Positions 46,917 through 54,408 of a DNA stretch of 64,000 nucleotides are shown here, piece by piece. Numbering within the stretch: position 1 is the first letter of the stretch; each line of letters opens with the position of its first letter. The translations under genes were made by a program, and so were the position numbers. The stretch is from positions 52,373 through 116,372 of the forward strand of contig CACDPV010000003.1 in assembly GCA_902554885.1 (NCBI GenBank). The letters run 5' to 3'. This DNA is from Paracoccaceae bacterium (GTDB lineage Bacteria; Pseudomonadota; Alphaproteobacteria; Rhodobacterales; Rhodobacteraceae). The notes under the pieces were generated by a model, which did not search any database, was not told the origin of the DNA, and saw nothing but the letters and a program-made list of their open reading frames with translations.

Positions 46917-47594
46917 CTAGCCTAAACCCAGTGTACGAAACATTACCTCAGCAAGTTCCCAATCTTCGGGTGTATCGATATCCTGCACCCGGGACCTTGG
47001 AAGCGGTATGCCAGCTACTTTCCCTTCGAAAATCGATTTCCTAGCAGCCCACGAACTGGCCTTCGCCCAATAGAATTGTCCTGCATCATGAAAATACTCT
47101 TCTAAATCTTGACTGCGCGTTGTGAACTGTTCCGGATTTATCATCTCTATTTGATCTAATGACTTAGCGCGCAAAGCCCGTTGGATAGGAAAAGCATAAC
47201 TTGTCACAGACATAGCAAAATCAGCATGATTTAACTTTTCTGGACCAATCGCTAGTTTTTCTGGCTGTAAAAAAGGGGCTGTGGCATAGAGGCAACATAC
47301 GGTGGACTCATTATCTAAGCCTAAAGTCTTGACCGCATGGGCCATTACATCAATGGTTGTTGCAAAATCATCTGACAAATGCTCTGGCCTTTTGAATGGC
47401 GCTTCAACACCCAACGAGAGTACAGTTTTCGTGATTTCAACATCATCTGTCGATACAAAAATACGTTCAAATATGCCGGCAGATTGCGCAGCAGCAATTG
47501 TCCATTCGATCATTGGCTTTCCGCAAAAGAGTTTAATGTTCTTGCGTGGGATACGCTTCGACCCACCTCGGGCGGGGATAATACAAATATTCAT
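46917..47594 (-). CDS. pseF: Pseudaminic acid cytidylyltransferase (PseF)
   Basis: Activates pseudaminic acid to the CMP-sugar. It is 225 aa. Signatures are IIPARGGSKRIPRKNIKLFC, FVSTDDVEI, FKRPEHLSDD, YATAPFLQPEKL, DAGQFYWA, and the C-terminal DIDTPEDWELAEVMF. It overlaps the acetyltransferase gene by 4 nt. Confidence 0.92.
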   Translation of the reverse strand: MNICIIPARGGSKRIPRKNIKLFCGKPMIEWTIAAAQSAGIFERIFVSTDDVEITKTVLSLGVEAPFKRPEHLSDDFATTIDVMAHAVKTLGLDNESTVCCLYATAPFLQPEKLAIGPEKLNHADFAMSVTSYAFPIQRALRAKSLDQIEMINPEQFTTRSQDLEEYFHDAGQFYWAKASSWAARKSIFEGKVAGIPLPRSRVQDIDTPEDWELAEVMFRTLGLG

Positions 47595-48478
47595 ACTTGC
47601 TCCTTTTCGAGAGTATAAGTGATTTGTAAAGGCGTATGTCCATTGGCATTCATTTGTGCCCGTCTCTCATGATCTCCAAAAGGCACATGCAAAACAAAAC
47701 CTGCATTACGCTTAGATTTAATCTCGGGTAAGGGCTCATAGTCATGCAAAATTTGCTTAAGTAAAACAGGAAGCATATGGTCGTAGCCTGGGAGTAAATG
47801 TACACCAATTGAATTGTCGTTTTGCAAGTAAAAATTACCTATACACTCGGTCGCTGCAAAAACAAAATTCCAACTTCTGTAAGGGTGTTTTTTGATAAAC
47901 TCCTGATGGTCTTCGAAGGAGGGTAAGTTGATATGGCTGATTGCATGCTTACGTAATTTAAGGGCCTCATAAAGAGCGTTTATGTGATCGTCTTTTGGGA
48001 CGATCTCCTCAAATTTCAAACGAATATAATTGTAACAGCAAAAACCTTTATCCTCGCTAGTTTCCACAAAACCACAAGCTGCAAAGCAAGTGCGGCTTGC
48101 GACATTATCACTGCGAATGCGAGCACGAATAGGCATGGACCCTATTTGAGCCATACCTAAAGCTAACAAAGATTTACCAAAACCTTTTCCATGCGTCCCA
48201 GGGGCAAGAGCAATTGATACTAAGGCATGATCATGTTCAACGGAGAAACGGACCACGCCGATTGGCAATCCGTCTTGTTCTCCAATGAATACATGCTGGG
48301 TGTCACTTTGCAATGTGTGTGTTAACCACTCAATGTGATCTTCCCAAATCAGTGGCTTTGTTTGTTCCGACGCTGCCCTGATATTTGGGTCGTTTCTCCA
48401 ATCAAATAAGCTCTTAGCATCACTGTCTTTTGCTAATCGTACTGTAATTAACCCATGCATGTTAACTGATATCTTCAT
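47591..48478 (-). CDS. GNAT acetyltransferase with extra C-terminal domain (PseH-like)
   Basis: About 295 aa. Residues 15-165 are a GNAT domain (FDWRNDPNIRAASEQT, VALIGVV-like GLPIGVVRFSVEHDHALVSIA, APGTHGKGFGKSLLALGM). The second part (about 180-295: LRKHAISHINLPSFEDHQEF, YRSWNFVFAATECIGNFYL) looks like a second, degenerate GNAT-related module. It probably N-acetylates the 4-amino sugar as PseH does. Starts at 48508 and 48460 are also possible; 48478 avoids most overlap with pseI. Confidence 0.72.
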   Translation of the reverse strand: MKISVNMHGLITVRLAKDSDAKSLFDWRNDPNIRAASEQTKPLIWEDHIEWLTHTLQSDTQHVFIGEQDGLPIGVVRFSVEHDHALVSIALAPGTHGKGFGKSLLALGMAQIGSMPIRARIRSDNVASRTCFAACGFVETSEDKGFCCYNYIRLKFEEIVPKDDHINALYEALKLRKHAISHINLPSFEDHQEFIKKHPYRSWNFVFAATECIGNFYLQNDNSIGVHLLPGYDHMLPVLLKQILHDYEPLPEIKSKRNAGFVLHVPFGDHERRAQMNANGHTPLQITYTLEKEQV

Positions 48479-49514
48479 ATCGAATGGGTGTGCCCTTTGG
48501 AATGTCACACAATGAGTACTTTTCGTTTAGAGCCGTTGGATCATTTGCTGGTATCCCTGCATTAGGACGAATAAAGCGGAATAGATCTGAGGTGATTTTT
48601 TGCCCTTTTTTAATGTCTGCCGTAGCAAATGCAGAACGTCTACCGATCGATTTATTGACCATTTCAGCCTTTGTTGTTTGTTTGGTTGGCGATCCACGAA
48701 GTGCCATGATATCGTCTACACCTTTGGCGATATCTTTCATAATTTCTGGAGTGGCTGAAAAGCGGTGATCAGGTCCTTCACGGGTAGGGTCATTGGTATA
48801 ATGCTTCTCAATAGCAACGGCGCCCATTGCAGCTGCAGTCAAAGGGGCGATAGATCCGAGTGTATGATCGGAGAATCCGACCAATCGATTAAACCTATTC
48901 CCTATTGCCGTCATAGCATTCAAATTAATGCTGCCTAGTGGTGCCGGATACGAGGAACAACAATGCAATAGGATAATTGTTGCTGCATTATTTTTATCCA
49001 ACACCTCGAGAGCGTGGTTAATTTCTGGTAACGTAGCCATTCCAGTTGAGAGAATAATTGGTTTGCCAGTTTGGGCAGTTGTGGCAAGAAGATCATCGAA
49101 TGTCATTTCGAAACTGGCTATCTTATATATTGGACACCCCAGTGTTTCGATAAAATCTAAATCGCGTGGATCGTAAACCGAAGTGAATGGAATCAGGCCG
49201 CGTTCACGCGCACGCTGAAACAACGGTTGATGAAATTCCATCGGCATTCCAGCACCTTTATAAAGGTCGTATAGGGTAGGACTGCCCCAAATTGGATCGA
49301 TTTTCATACTGTGATGATCCGATCGCATAGTCAAAGTATCGGCAGTATAAGTTTGTAATTTCAAACAATCCCAGCCCGCATCTGCCGCAATGTCGACTAG
49401 AGCCAAGGCCTGATCAAGATCTCGATCATGGTTTGCACTAACTTCAGCTATGAGTAATGGGCGTTCTTTTGGACTGATTTTGCGATTTTCAATTGTCAAA
49501 TTTTGTGGGCGCAT
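48462..49514 (-). CDS. pseI: Pseudaminic acid synthase (PseI/NeuB family)
   Basis: Condenses the 6-deoxy-AltdiNAc with PEP to form pseudaminic acid. It is 350 aa: an N-terminal TIM barrel (LLIAEVSANHDRDLDQALAL, LKLQTYTADTLT, KIASFEMTFDDLL, ILSTGMATLPEI, GFSDHTLG, IEKHYTNDP) and a C-terminal SAF/antifreeze-like domain (RRSAFATADIKKGQKIT onward). DHHSMKIDPIWGSPTLYDLY is characteristic of PseI rather than NeuB. First gene of the island operon. Confidence 0.92.
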   Translation of the reverse strand: MRPQNLTIENRKISPKERPLLIAEVSANHDRDLDQALALVDIAADAGWDCLKLQTYTADTLTMRSDHHSMKIDPIWGSPTLYDLYKGAGMPMEFHQPLFQRARERGLIPFTSVYDPRDLDFIETLGCPIYKIASFEMTFDDLLATTAQTGKPIILSTGMATLPEINHALEVLDKNNAATIILLHCCSSYPAPLGSINLNAMTAIGNRFNRLVGFSDHTLGSIAPLTAAAMGAVAIEKHYTNDPTREGPDHRFSATPEIMKDIAKGVDDIMALRGSPTKQTTKAEMVNKSIGRRSAFATADIKKGQKITSDLFRFIRPNAGIPANDPTALNEKYSLCDIPKGTPIRYEDIS

Positions 49515-49640
49515 ATCATTGGTCCAATGAATAGGTCACATGGGAATTTCTATAGAGTTTTTAATTCTTATACGAGTATTTGGCAATCTATACGAAATTG
49601 CAAGTGAGAGCTTTGTTTTTGATAAGTTTTTCTTTGAAAA

Positions 49641-49695
49641 AATGGTGCCCGGGGGCGGATTTGAACCACCGACACGAGGATTTTCAGTCCACTGC
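49641..49695 (-). repeat. 55-bp direct repeat, tRNA-Phe 3' end (left copy)
   Basis: Appears identical, base by base, to 58576-58630. It covers the 3' CCA, acceptor 3' strand, T arm and anticodon arm of tRNA-Phe. The two copies bound a 8.9-kb segment (island 2). Confidence 0.88.
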
Positions 49696-49710
49696 TCTAC
49701 CCCTGAGCTA
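49643..49710 (-). pseudogene. tRNA-Phe(GAA)-like copy lacking the 5' acceptor strand
   Basis: On the minus strand the D arm (TAGCTCAGGGGTAGAGC), anticodon loop CTGAAAA, T arm and CCCGGGCACCA are present. The 5' seven bases are not GCCCGGG but unrelated AT-rich sequence, and one anticodon-stem pair is a T-T mismatch. It is therefore an att remnant and not a working tRNA; the intact gene should lie to the right of the islands. Confidence 0.75.
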
Positions 49711-49782
49711 TCATTATAAATCAACAAGTTATCAATTTGCTATTCATAGCAGTCACTCCTCCGTCACACATAGGAGGGAAAA

Positions 49783-49983
49783 GTGGCTTCATTCAGAAAA
49801 AGAAAATGCCTTTGGCAGGCTCAAGTCCGCAGCCGTAGTCTGGGCTCAGTATCAAAATCATTTCACAAAAAGTCAGACGCAGTAGCGTGGGCCAGGGTCC
49901 AGGAAGCAGCGATGCAGACTGGAGAATGGAAACCTAAGGATAAACGATATTCCACAAAAGAGGCGTTTTTACTCTCAAGTTAG
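49783..49983 (+). pseudogene. Truncated tyrosine integrase (N-terminal 66 aa)
   Basis: A GTG start with AGGAGGG upstream opens MASFRKRKCLWQAQVRSRSL, continuing SKSFHKKSDAVAWARVQEAA. This is the AP2-like arm-binding N-terminus of phage-type integrases (FRKRxxxWQAQVR, SKSFxTKxDAxAWA). The frame stops after 66 codons, so core-binding and catalytic domains (Arg-His-Arg-Tyr) are lost. It sits about 70 bp inside the tRNA-Phe copy, where such integrases lie. Confidence 0.78.
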
Positions 49984-50530
49984 GGCGTACATTGCTGGCA
50001 CACCGTGCTGGGAAGAACGGCGTACAGCAGGTGGATCAAAAATCTTTGCCTCTGACCTAGTGACTAAGATGACCAATTCTGCATAAAACTTAACAACTCA
50101 CAAAAGGTGGGGTTGCAAACAGTAAAAGTTCCCAAAAACTTTAGCATTAAATTCATTGTTGATTCAGTCAGCTGCACTCTTATGGAATTGTCACTGAATG
50201 AATTTGCAGAGCCAGCATCTTTGGCCCGAGTATAAAACCTCCAAGCCTTCTCAAGGGGGTACCCCCAAACTAATATAGTGCACTACTATTGTGATTTGCC
50301 ATAGTAACCCCACAACTGGGCCGCAATACTTACCTGAACTGATCCAGCCAATCTTTGGCCAAATGACCATGGTCCAAGACCCAGTGCCCAATATTCTTCT
50401 TGGCAATACAGGCTCCCACTTAGCCATCATATGGTCCAAAGTGGCTTGTTCCCAATCGTACTATTTTCTTCGGACACTATTGCATTTTTAATTTTTATGG
50501 AGCTCTCAAAAACCAACATAGATAAAAAAA
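49984..50530. other. Gene-free stretch in island 2 (547 bp)
   Basis: Contains the HGG-gene remnant and its duplicated 3' flank (50254-50419) with the palindrome GGGGGTACCCCC at 50255-50266. The remaining bases show no supported gene. Confidence 0.6.
50254..50419 (-). pseudogene. 3' remnant of an HGG-motif gene plus its downstream flank
   Basis: On the minus strand codons 50419-50330 read VGACIAKKNIGHWVLDHGHL then AKDWLDQFR and a TAA. This aligns with the C-terminus of the intact gene at 56647 (QWAVDPGYLSKNWRDQFK). The 76 bp downstream of both stops also align (56571-56646), although clearly diverged. The N-terminal part is missing here. Confidence 0.7.
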
Positions 50531-51154
50531 TTAAAGGTAGTCCGGTAAAAACACCTGTGCCTGAGCGTTTAAATTTTTTAAGTATTGCTGGGTTTTGGTA
50601 CTACCTAACCCTGCTATGTTTTCAAGGTGTTTTCGAATGAACGCTTCATTCAACCCCAACTCTCGGTCACAAATTGAAGTAATCGCATCCTGATTTTGGA
50701 GTAATTGCCTGCCTAGTTTATATTTATCGCTGACTACTGCTTCTGGATAAGCAATTTTCAGAATATTATAGATTCTTTGCAAGAAAAGACGATTTTGATT
50801 GTTGAGGGATTTACCGGAAAGCAGATTTTGCCTCGGTGTTTCAGATATAGGCTTTTGCAGCCGAAATTCGGTTAACTTCCGATACCGCACCAAAGCCAGC
50901 CATTGCCAGAATCTTTCGTTTGAAAGAACATCAGCTGAAAGCGATGCTATTGCAGAATAAAGTGCTGGGCCAATAGTTGAATCGATTTGATCACGTTTGA
51001 AACTCGGTGTGGTTAAAATATCATTCTCCCACCTATCAAGTTCCCCAAAGTCTACTTCAAATTTGGTATCTTCTAAGATTATGTCCGAAGGTTTTACAGT
51101 TTTGTAACGCTCATCTGCTCTTAAATCTTCATCCACGAGGTATATTTTTTCCAT
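50531..51154 (-). CDS. Unrecognised protein of the methyltransferase/GHKL module (207 aa)
   Basis: Third gene of the minus-strand operon; its ATG overlaps the stop of the 321-aa gene. It is soluble with no signal peptide. Notable stretches are IDSTIGPALYSAIASL, ERFWQWLALVRYRKLTEFRL and LGRQLLQNQDAITSICDREL. The aromatic/Arg pattern around FWQWLAL recalls DUF6339-type proteins found beside DNA methyltransferases, but I cannot confirm this. It is C-terminally helical. No nuclease motif was recognised. Its role is inferred only from its neighbours. Confidence 0.6.
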   Translation of the reverse strand: MEKIYLVDEDLRADERYKTVKPSDIILEDTKFEVDFGELDRWENDILTTPSFKRDQIDSTIGPALYSAIASLSADVLSNERFWQWLALVRYRKLTEFRLQKPISETPRQNLLSGKSLNNQNRLFLQRIYNILKIAYPEAVVSDKYKLGRQLLQNQDAITSICDRELGLNEAFIRKHLENIAGLGSTKTQQYLKNLNAQAQVFLPDYL

Positions 51155-52119
51155 TACCTATCACTCCCCCACTCAACAGCATGGCGATTCAAACTTGTTG
51201 AAACATCCATTAGTTGCTGACATGCTAACGGCAGGATAGTTGAAACAATTTTATTAAGCCTCGCGGGATCTAAGTCACAAATTATTTCGTTTAATTCCTC
51301 CAAAGCATCGTTCTGATCATCTATTCCCGTTAATAAGGTGCAGATTGATTCTATAAGGCGTTTGTAGTGACCCCCAAGGTAGACAATCCCGTCACTCTCT
51401 CTCGCATCGTATAATGCGTACCTCGCTAGCTGCTCGCATATGTCAACGGCAACTGGTGAAAAGATTGCATCCCTGAGAGCTTTATATGCTCCACCCTCAT
51501 TTCCTTGCAAAATGTTTTTGAGGTCCCTTGGCAAATCATCATTGATTAAAACTATGTCTTCATCCGTGTCGACATAATGAATAGCCTTGATGTATTTACT
51601 CGTGTTTTCATTCTCACTGAAAGCAACCCACCTGGTTGGAAATTCATCACCCGTACGGTCTGGCGGTGGATCAAGATGAATAAATAGTTTTGGCCATGTC
51701 GCCAAAATAGTTCCCTTGCTTGAAGGTGTTTCAGAACTATCCGCTATTGAAGCGGCATCCTCAGCTAGAACAGCAAATATATCGACCTCAACAAGTCCTT
51801 TCAGATGGCCTGTTTTTATTTTGTCAGAAGTCGAAAGTACTGACCCATCAGCCTTCAGTTTCTGCATCAAGCGGGTGCGTGTCTCTTTATTTATGATTAC
51901 AGTACAGTAATCTACTTTTACTGTTTCTTTATGACTGCCGTAGTATTTTGAAACGCTATCTGGCAAATGAGCAGACAACATGAATTCCGTCAATGCAGGG
52001 TCTTGTTCGGTAACAATAACTTTATTATTACCATCTGGTTCTACTTTCGTTTGGGTATTGAAAGTTAAAGTTGGTATTTCCAAGCATTCTAAGCGTTTGT
52101 AGGGCCAAATTGTTGCCAT
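51154..52119 (-). CDS. Unrecognised protein of the methyltransferase/GHKL module (321 aa)
   Basis: Second gene of the minus-strand operon, 5 bp after the ATPase gene. The N-terminal half is beta-rich (LECLEIPTLTFNTQTKVEPD, VDYCTVIINKETRTRL, GLVEVDIFAVLAED, WPKLFIHLDPPPDRTGDEFP). The C-terminal 120 residues are helical (VDICEQLARYALYDAR, HYKRLIESICTLLTGIDD). I do not recognise the family. It has no PD-(D/E)xK pattern that I can point to. Tight spacing on both sides suggests that it works with the ATPase. Confidence 0.65.
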   Translation of the reverse strand: MATIWPYKRLECLEIPTLTFNTQTKVEPDGNNKVIVTEQDPALTEFMLSAHLPDSVSKYYGSHKETVKVDYCTVIINKETRTRLMQKLKADGSVLSTSDKIKTGHLKGLVEVDIFAVLAEDAASIADSSETPSSKGTILATWPKLFIHLDPPPDRTGDEFPTRWVAFSENENTSKYIKAIHYVDTDEDIVLINDDLPRDLKNILQGNEGGAYKALRDAIFSPVAVDICEQLARYALYDARESDGIVYLGGHYKRLIESICTLLTGIDDQNDALEELNEIICDLDPARLNKIVSTILPLACQQLMDVSTSLNRHAVEWGSDR

Positions 52120-52124
52120 CCAAT

Positions 52125-53999
52125 CTATCCTTCTATATATCGCGGTATCAAATCAATCGCATATTTTTCATCAATTGGCATATAATCTGGCCAGTTAACG
52201 TCGACCTGGTATTCAATGCGGTCTTCAAAGTGAACGGTAATAAATAATTCGTTTTTCACTACTACTTCGGAGACCACAGCAGGTACCGTCCCAAGTTCCT
52301 GATACGCTGCAAAATCCAGACTTTCCGCCGCACCCTTAACTTTGACCTTCAAAGCAGCCCGCCATAGATCATTAGATGGAACATCATTACAGAACAGTTT
52401 AAATTTTATCCTGATACGATTATCCTCGATCAATTTTTCTAACTTTATGCCAGACGTATCGACGGTATACTTCTTCAAAGGTTTTCCACGCCCTTGAAAT
52501 CTTAACATTGCAGCAAGAGCTGGTACATCTTTACCAGTCGTTTCAACTTCCCTAGAACAAATATTTTTTATTGCTGTCCTATATCGCTTGACCATGTCGG
52601 TCCGTAATTTCTTACTGCCACGAGGGTATAGTACTAACTTTTCATTATATTTATCCCAGCTATCGTGGGCCGGAGGCTCCATATCTCTTAAAAAACCATG
52701 CAGCAGCTTGTCTTCATCACTATTTCCACGCGCATACCCTGCGGCCACTACACCATAAATTCCTGAACCTTCCTCAAGTTTCACACTTACTTTTTCGGTT
52801 TCGGAGTGTACAGATGTGGTAGGGATAGATTTTATGTTAACAGAAATTTGTGCATCTATTTTTTTATTGCCGCTTGAATGGTCTTTGGGAAGAGGTACTT
52901 CCACTCCGACATCTTGTCCTGCCAATTGGTTAATGCCGCTGATTTTACTCTCACTGGGGGAATTATTGAAAATTTCAATGAAGTTTGAAAAATCTGAAAG
53001 ATTTGGCTCAATTTCGTCAACTAAAACACTATTTTTGTAATGTTTTAATTTTAAATCCAGTAGTTTTTCACCACCTTTTCCTTCTGCAGACAAAGCAGGC
53101 CAAAACCACTTCGCACAATTGCTTGCAAGGCTCTGAATAATCTCGGAACCGGACTGAACGTCTTCAACAGCCGGATCGTTATAGTCAAATACAATTACAC
53201 TAGTGCCCGCTTCTTCAACCTTTTTTTCTCTAACCACCCCTAGAAGATCAAGAAGTTTGTTACGACCCCAGCTGCTTACAGCCGCTTCTCCGTTAGTCAT
53301 TTTTTCTGGTTTACCAAAAAAACCAGCCTGAGTAAAAATCTTATCCCCAATTCTATGGAAAGCTAATGTCGAATTACCCACAAAACGATGATCCAGTTCA
53401 TACTTTTCAAGTTCCTTAATGGGAGGCTGACTTTCGTCTGAAACACTAAATTCCTCCTTGCATGTTAATGAATAGAAAAAAACAGTAGCAATGCCACTAT
53501 ATTTCCAAAAAACACCCTTTCCCAATCCATGGCTACCGTCCCGATTTGTTTGTGAGTCGTCGGTAATATGGGCCGATCTAGTTAATTTGTAGATATGATT
53601 TTTCCGTTCAAAATCGCCGCCAGGAAGCCCGATAGTACCGAAATCAGAGACAACAAGAATAAATACTGGCTCTTTACTATCAATGCGACTAATTGCGTTT
53701 TTCAATCTCGTAGAAAACTTCCTTGAACCATCTTGTGAAACCGCTTTAACGTGGTCTCGTAAAGACGACCAACCAACGGAATCGAGCAGTTGAGATTTTT
53801 CAGCGCCTGAAAATTCCATTAAAGAAATCTCTATTTTTCCCTGCGCCCTCGCTTTTAGGTTCGCTTCCGTAATCCTATCAATAGCATTCTGTAAAGGCTC
53901 TTTAGCCAAGCTCGATGAAGAATCGAAAATCTGGTCCAGTACCGACTCTCCGGGATTATACTGATTGGGACCGGCTTCATCAAAAATCCATTTACCCAT
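52125..53999 (-). CDS. GHKL (MutL/MORC-like) ATPase of an R-M-type module
   Basis: 624 aa. All three GHKL nucleotide-binding boxes are readable: N-box LAKEPLQNAIDR (about residues 32-43), a variant G1 box VVSDFGTIGLPG (about 115-126), and G2 box GSHGLGKGVFW (about 155-165). The remaining 450 residues form beta-rich domains (FDYNDPAVEDVQSGSEI, VSVKLEEGSGIYGVVAAGYA). ATPases of this class accompany C5-methyltransferase/Vsr loci described as MutL/MORC homologues in restriction-modification systems. It probably drives a nuclease or DNA-remodelling step. It is the lead large gene of a minus-strand operon divergent from dcm. Confidence 0.78.
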   Translation of the reverse strand: MGKWIFDEAGPNQYNPGESVLDQIFDSSSSLAKEPLQNAIDRITEANLKARAQGKIEISLMEFSGAEKSQLLDSVGWSSLRDHVKAVSQDGSRKFSTRLKNAISRIDSKEPVFILVVSDFGTIGLPGGDFERKNHIYKLTRSAHITDDSQTNRDGSHGLGKGVFWKYSGIATVFFYSLTCKEEFSVSDESQPPIKELEKYELDHRFVGNSTLAFHRIGDKIFTQAGFFGKPEKMTNGEAAVSSWGRNKLLDLLGVVREKKVEEAGTSVIVFDYNDPAVEDVQSGSEIIQSLASNCAKWFWPALSAEGKGGEKLLDLKLKHYKNSVLVDEIEPNLSDFSNFIEIFNNSPSESKISGINQLAGQDVGVEVPLPKDHSSGNKKIDAQISVNIKSIPTTSVHSETEKVSVKLEEGSGIYGVVAAGYARGNSDEDKLLHGFLRDMEPPAHDSWDKYNEKLVLYPRGSKKLRTDMVKRYRTAIKNICSREVETTGKDVPALAAMLRFQGRGKPLKKYTVDTSGIKLEKLIEDNRIRIKFKLFCNDVPSNDLWRAALKVKVKGAAESLDFAAYQELGTVPAVVSEVVVKNELFITVHFEDRIEYQVDVNWPDYMPIDEKYAIDLIPRYIEG

Positions 54000-54051
54000 T
54001 AAATTATTCCTACTATTTTAAAGCAGCCAATATCTGCACACATCAAATAAT

Positions 54052-54282
54052 TCATAGCTTAAAATTCCTCTCACCGGGTCTCTCGGTTTTGAAACGCGCT
54101 TCTAATTCTGACGTCTCAGTCCTTATGGCCTTTAAAATTTTCTCAACGTCTTTCTGTTCATATCTATAATTGTTTTTGTTCGCTAGGTTGCCAATCAGGG
54201 ATATGGCTTTCAAAGCGTTAGTTACCCTTTTTTCAGCAAATTTTTTGAACTTTTCTCTCTTTATATCAATTTTTTCGCTCAT
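54052..54282 (-). CDS. Small helical helper protein of the R-M-type module (76 aa)
   Basis: MSEKIDIKREKFKKFAEKRV opens a 76-aa charged helical protein with ALKAISLIGNLANKNNYRY and EKDVEKILKAIRTE-like helices. Proteins with the pattern FxxLAExRVxxALKxIxLIGNLxNxxNYxY often lie between a DNA methyltransferase and its partners. There is no visible helix-turn-helix. It starts 31 bp from a 15-bp palindrome in the divergent promoter region. Confidence 0.7.
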   Translation of the reverse strand: MSEKIDIKREKFKKFAEKRVTNALKAISLIGNLANKNNYRYEQKDVEKILKAIRTETSELEARFKTERPGERNFKL

Positions 54283-54312
54283 AAATTATCGCTTTTCCTG
54301 GCTATTTAGTAT

Positions 54313-54327
54313 TATATGTATCATATA
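54313..54327. promoter_or_regulatory. 15-bp palindrome in divergent promoter of the R-M-type module
   Basis: TATATG-TAT-CATATA is a perfect inverted repeat between the 76-aa gene (start 54282) and dcm (start 54409). It lies in AT-rich sequence that must hold both promoters. Possible operator or simply an AT-rich promoter element. Confidence 0.45.
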
Positions 54328-54408
54328 TAGTACTTTATAAATAATTTTGCAACCCTTAGGAGTTTTTTTTGTTTGATTATGGTTTTAGTTTCATCTACTT
54401 GAGTTGCC

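Noticed and set aside
49536..49727. 63-aa frame reading ...SGVEQWTENPRVGGSNPPPG...
   Set aside because: Classic false protein made by translating tRNA-Phe sequence; the same string recurs in the frame at 58573-58812. Both are att copies of the tRNA, not genes.
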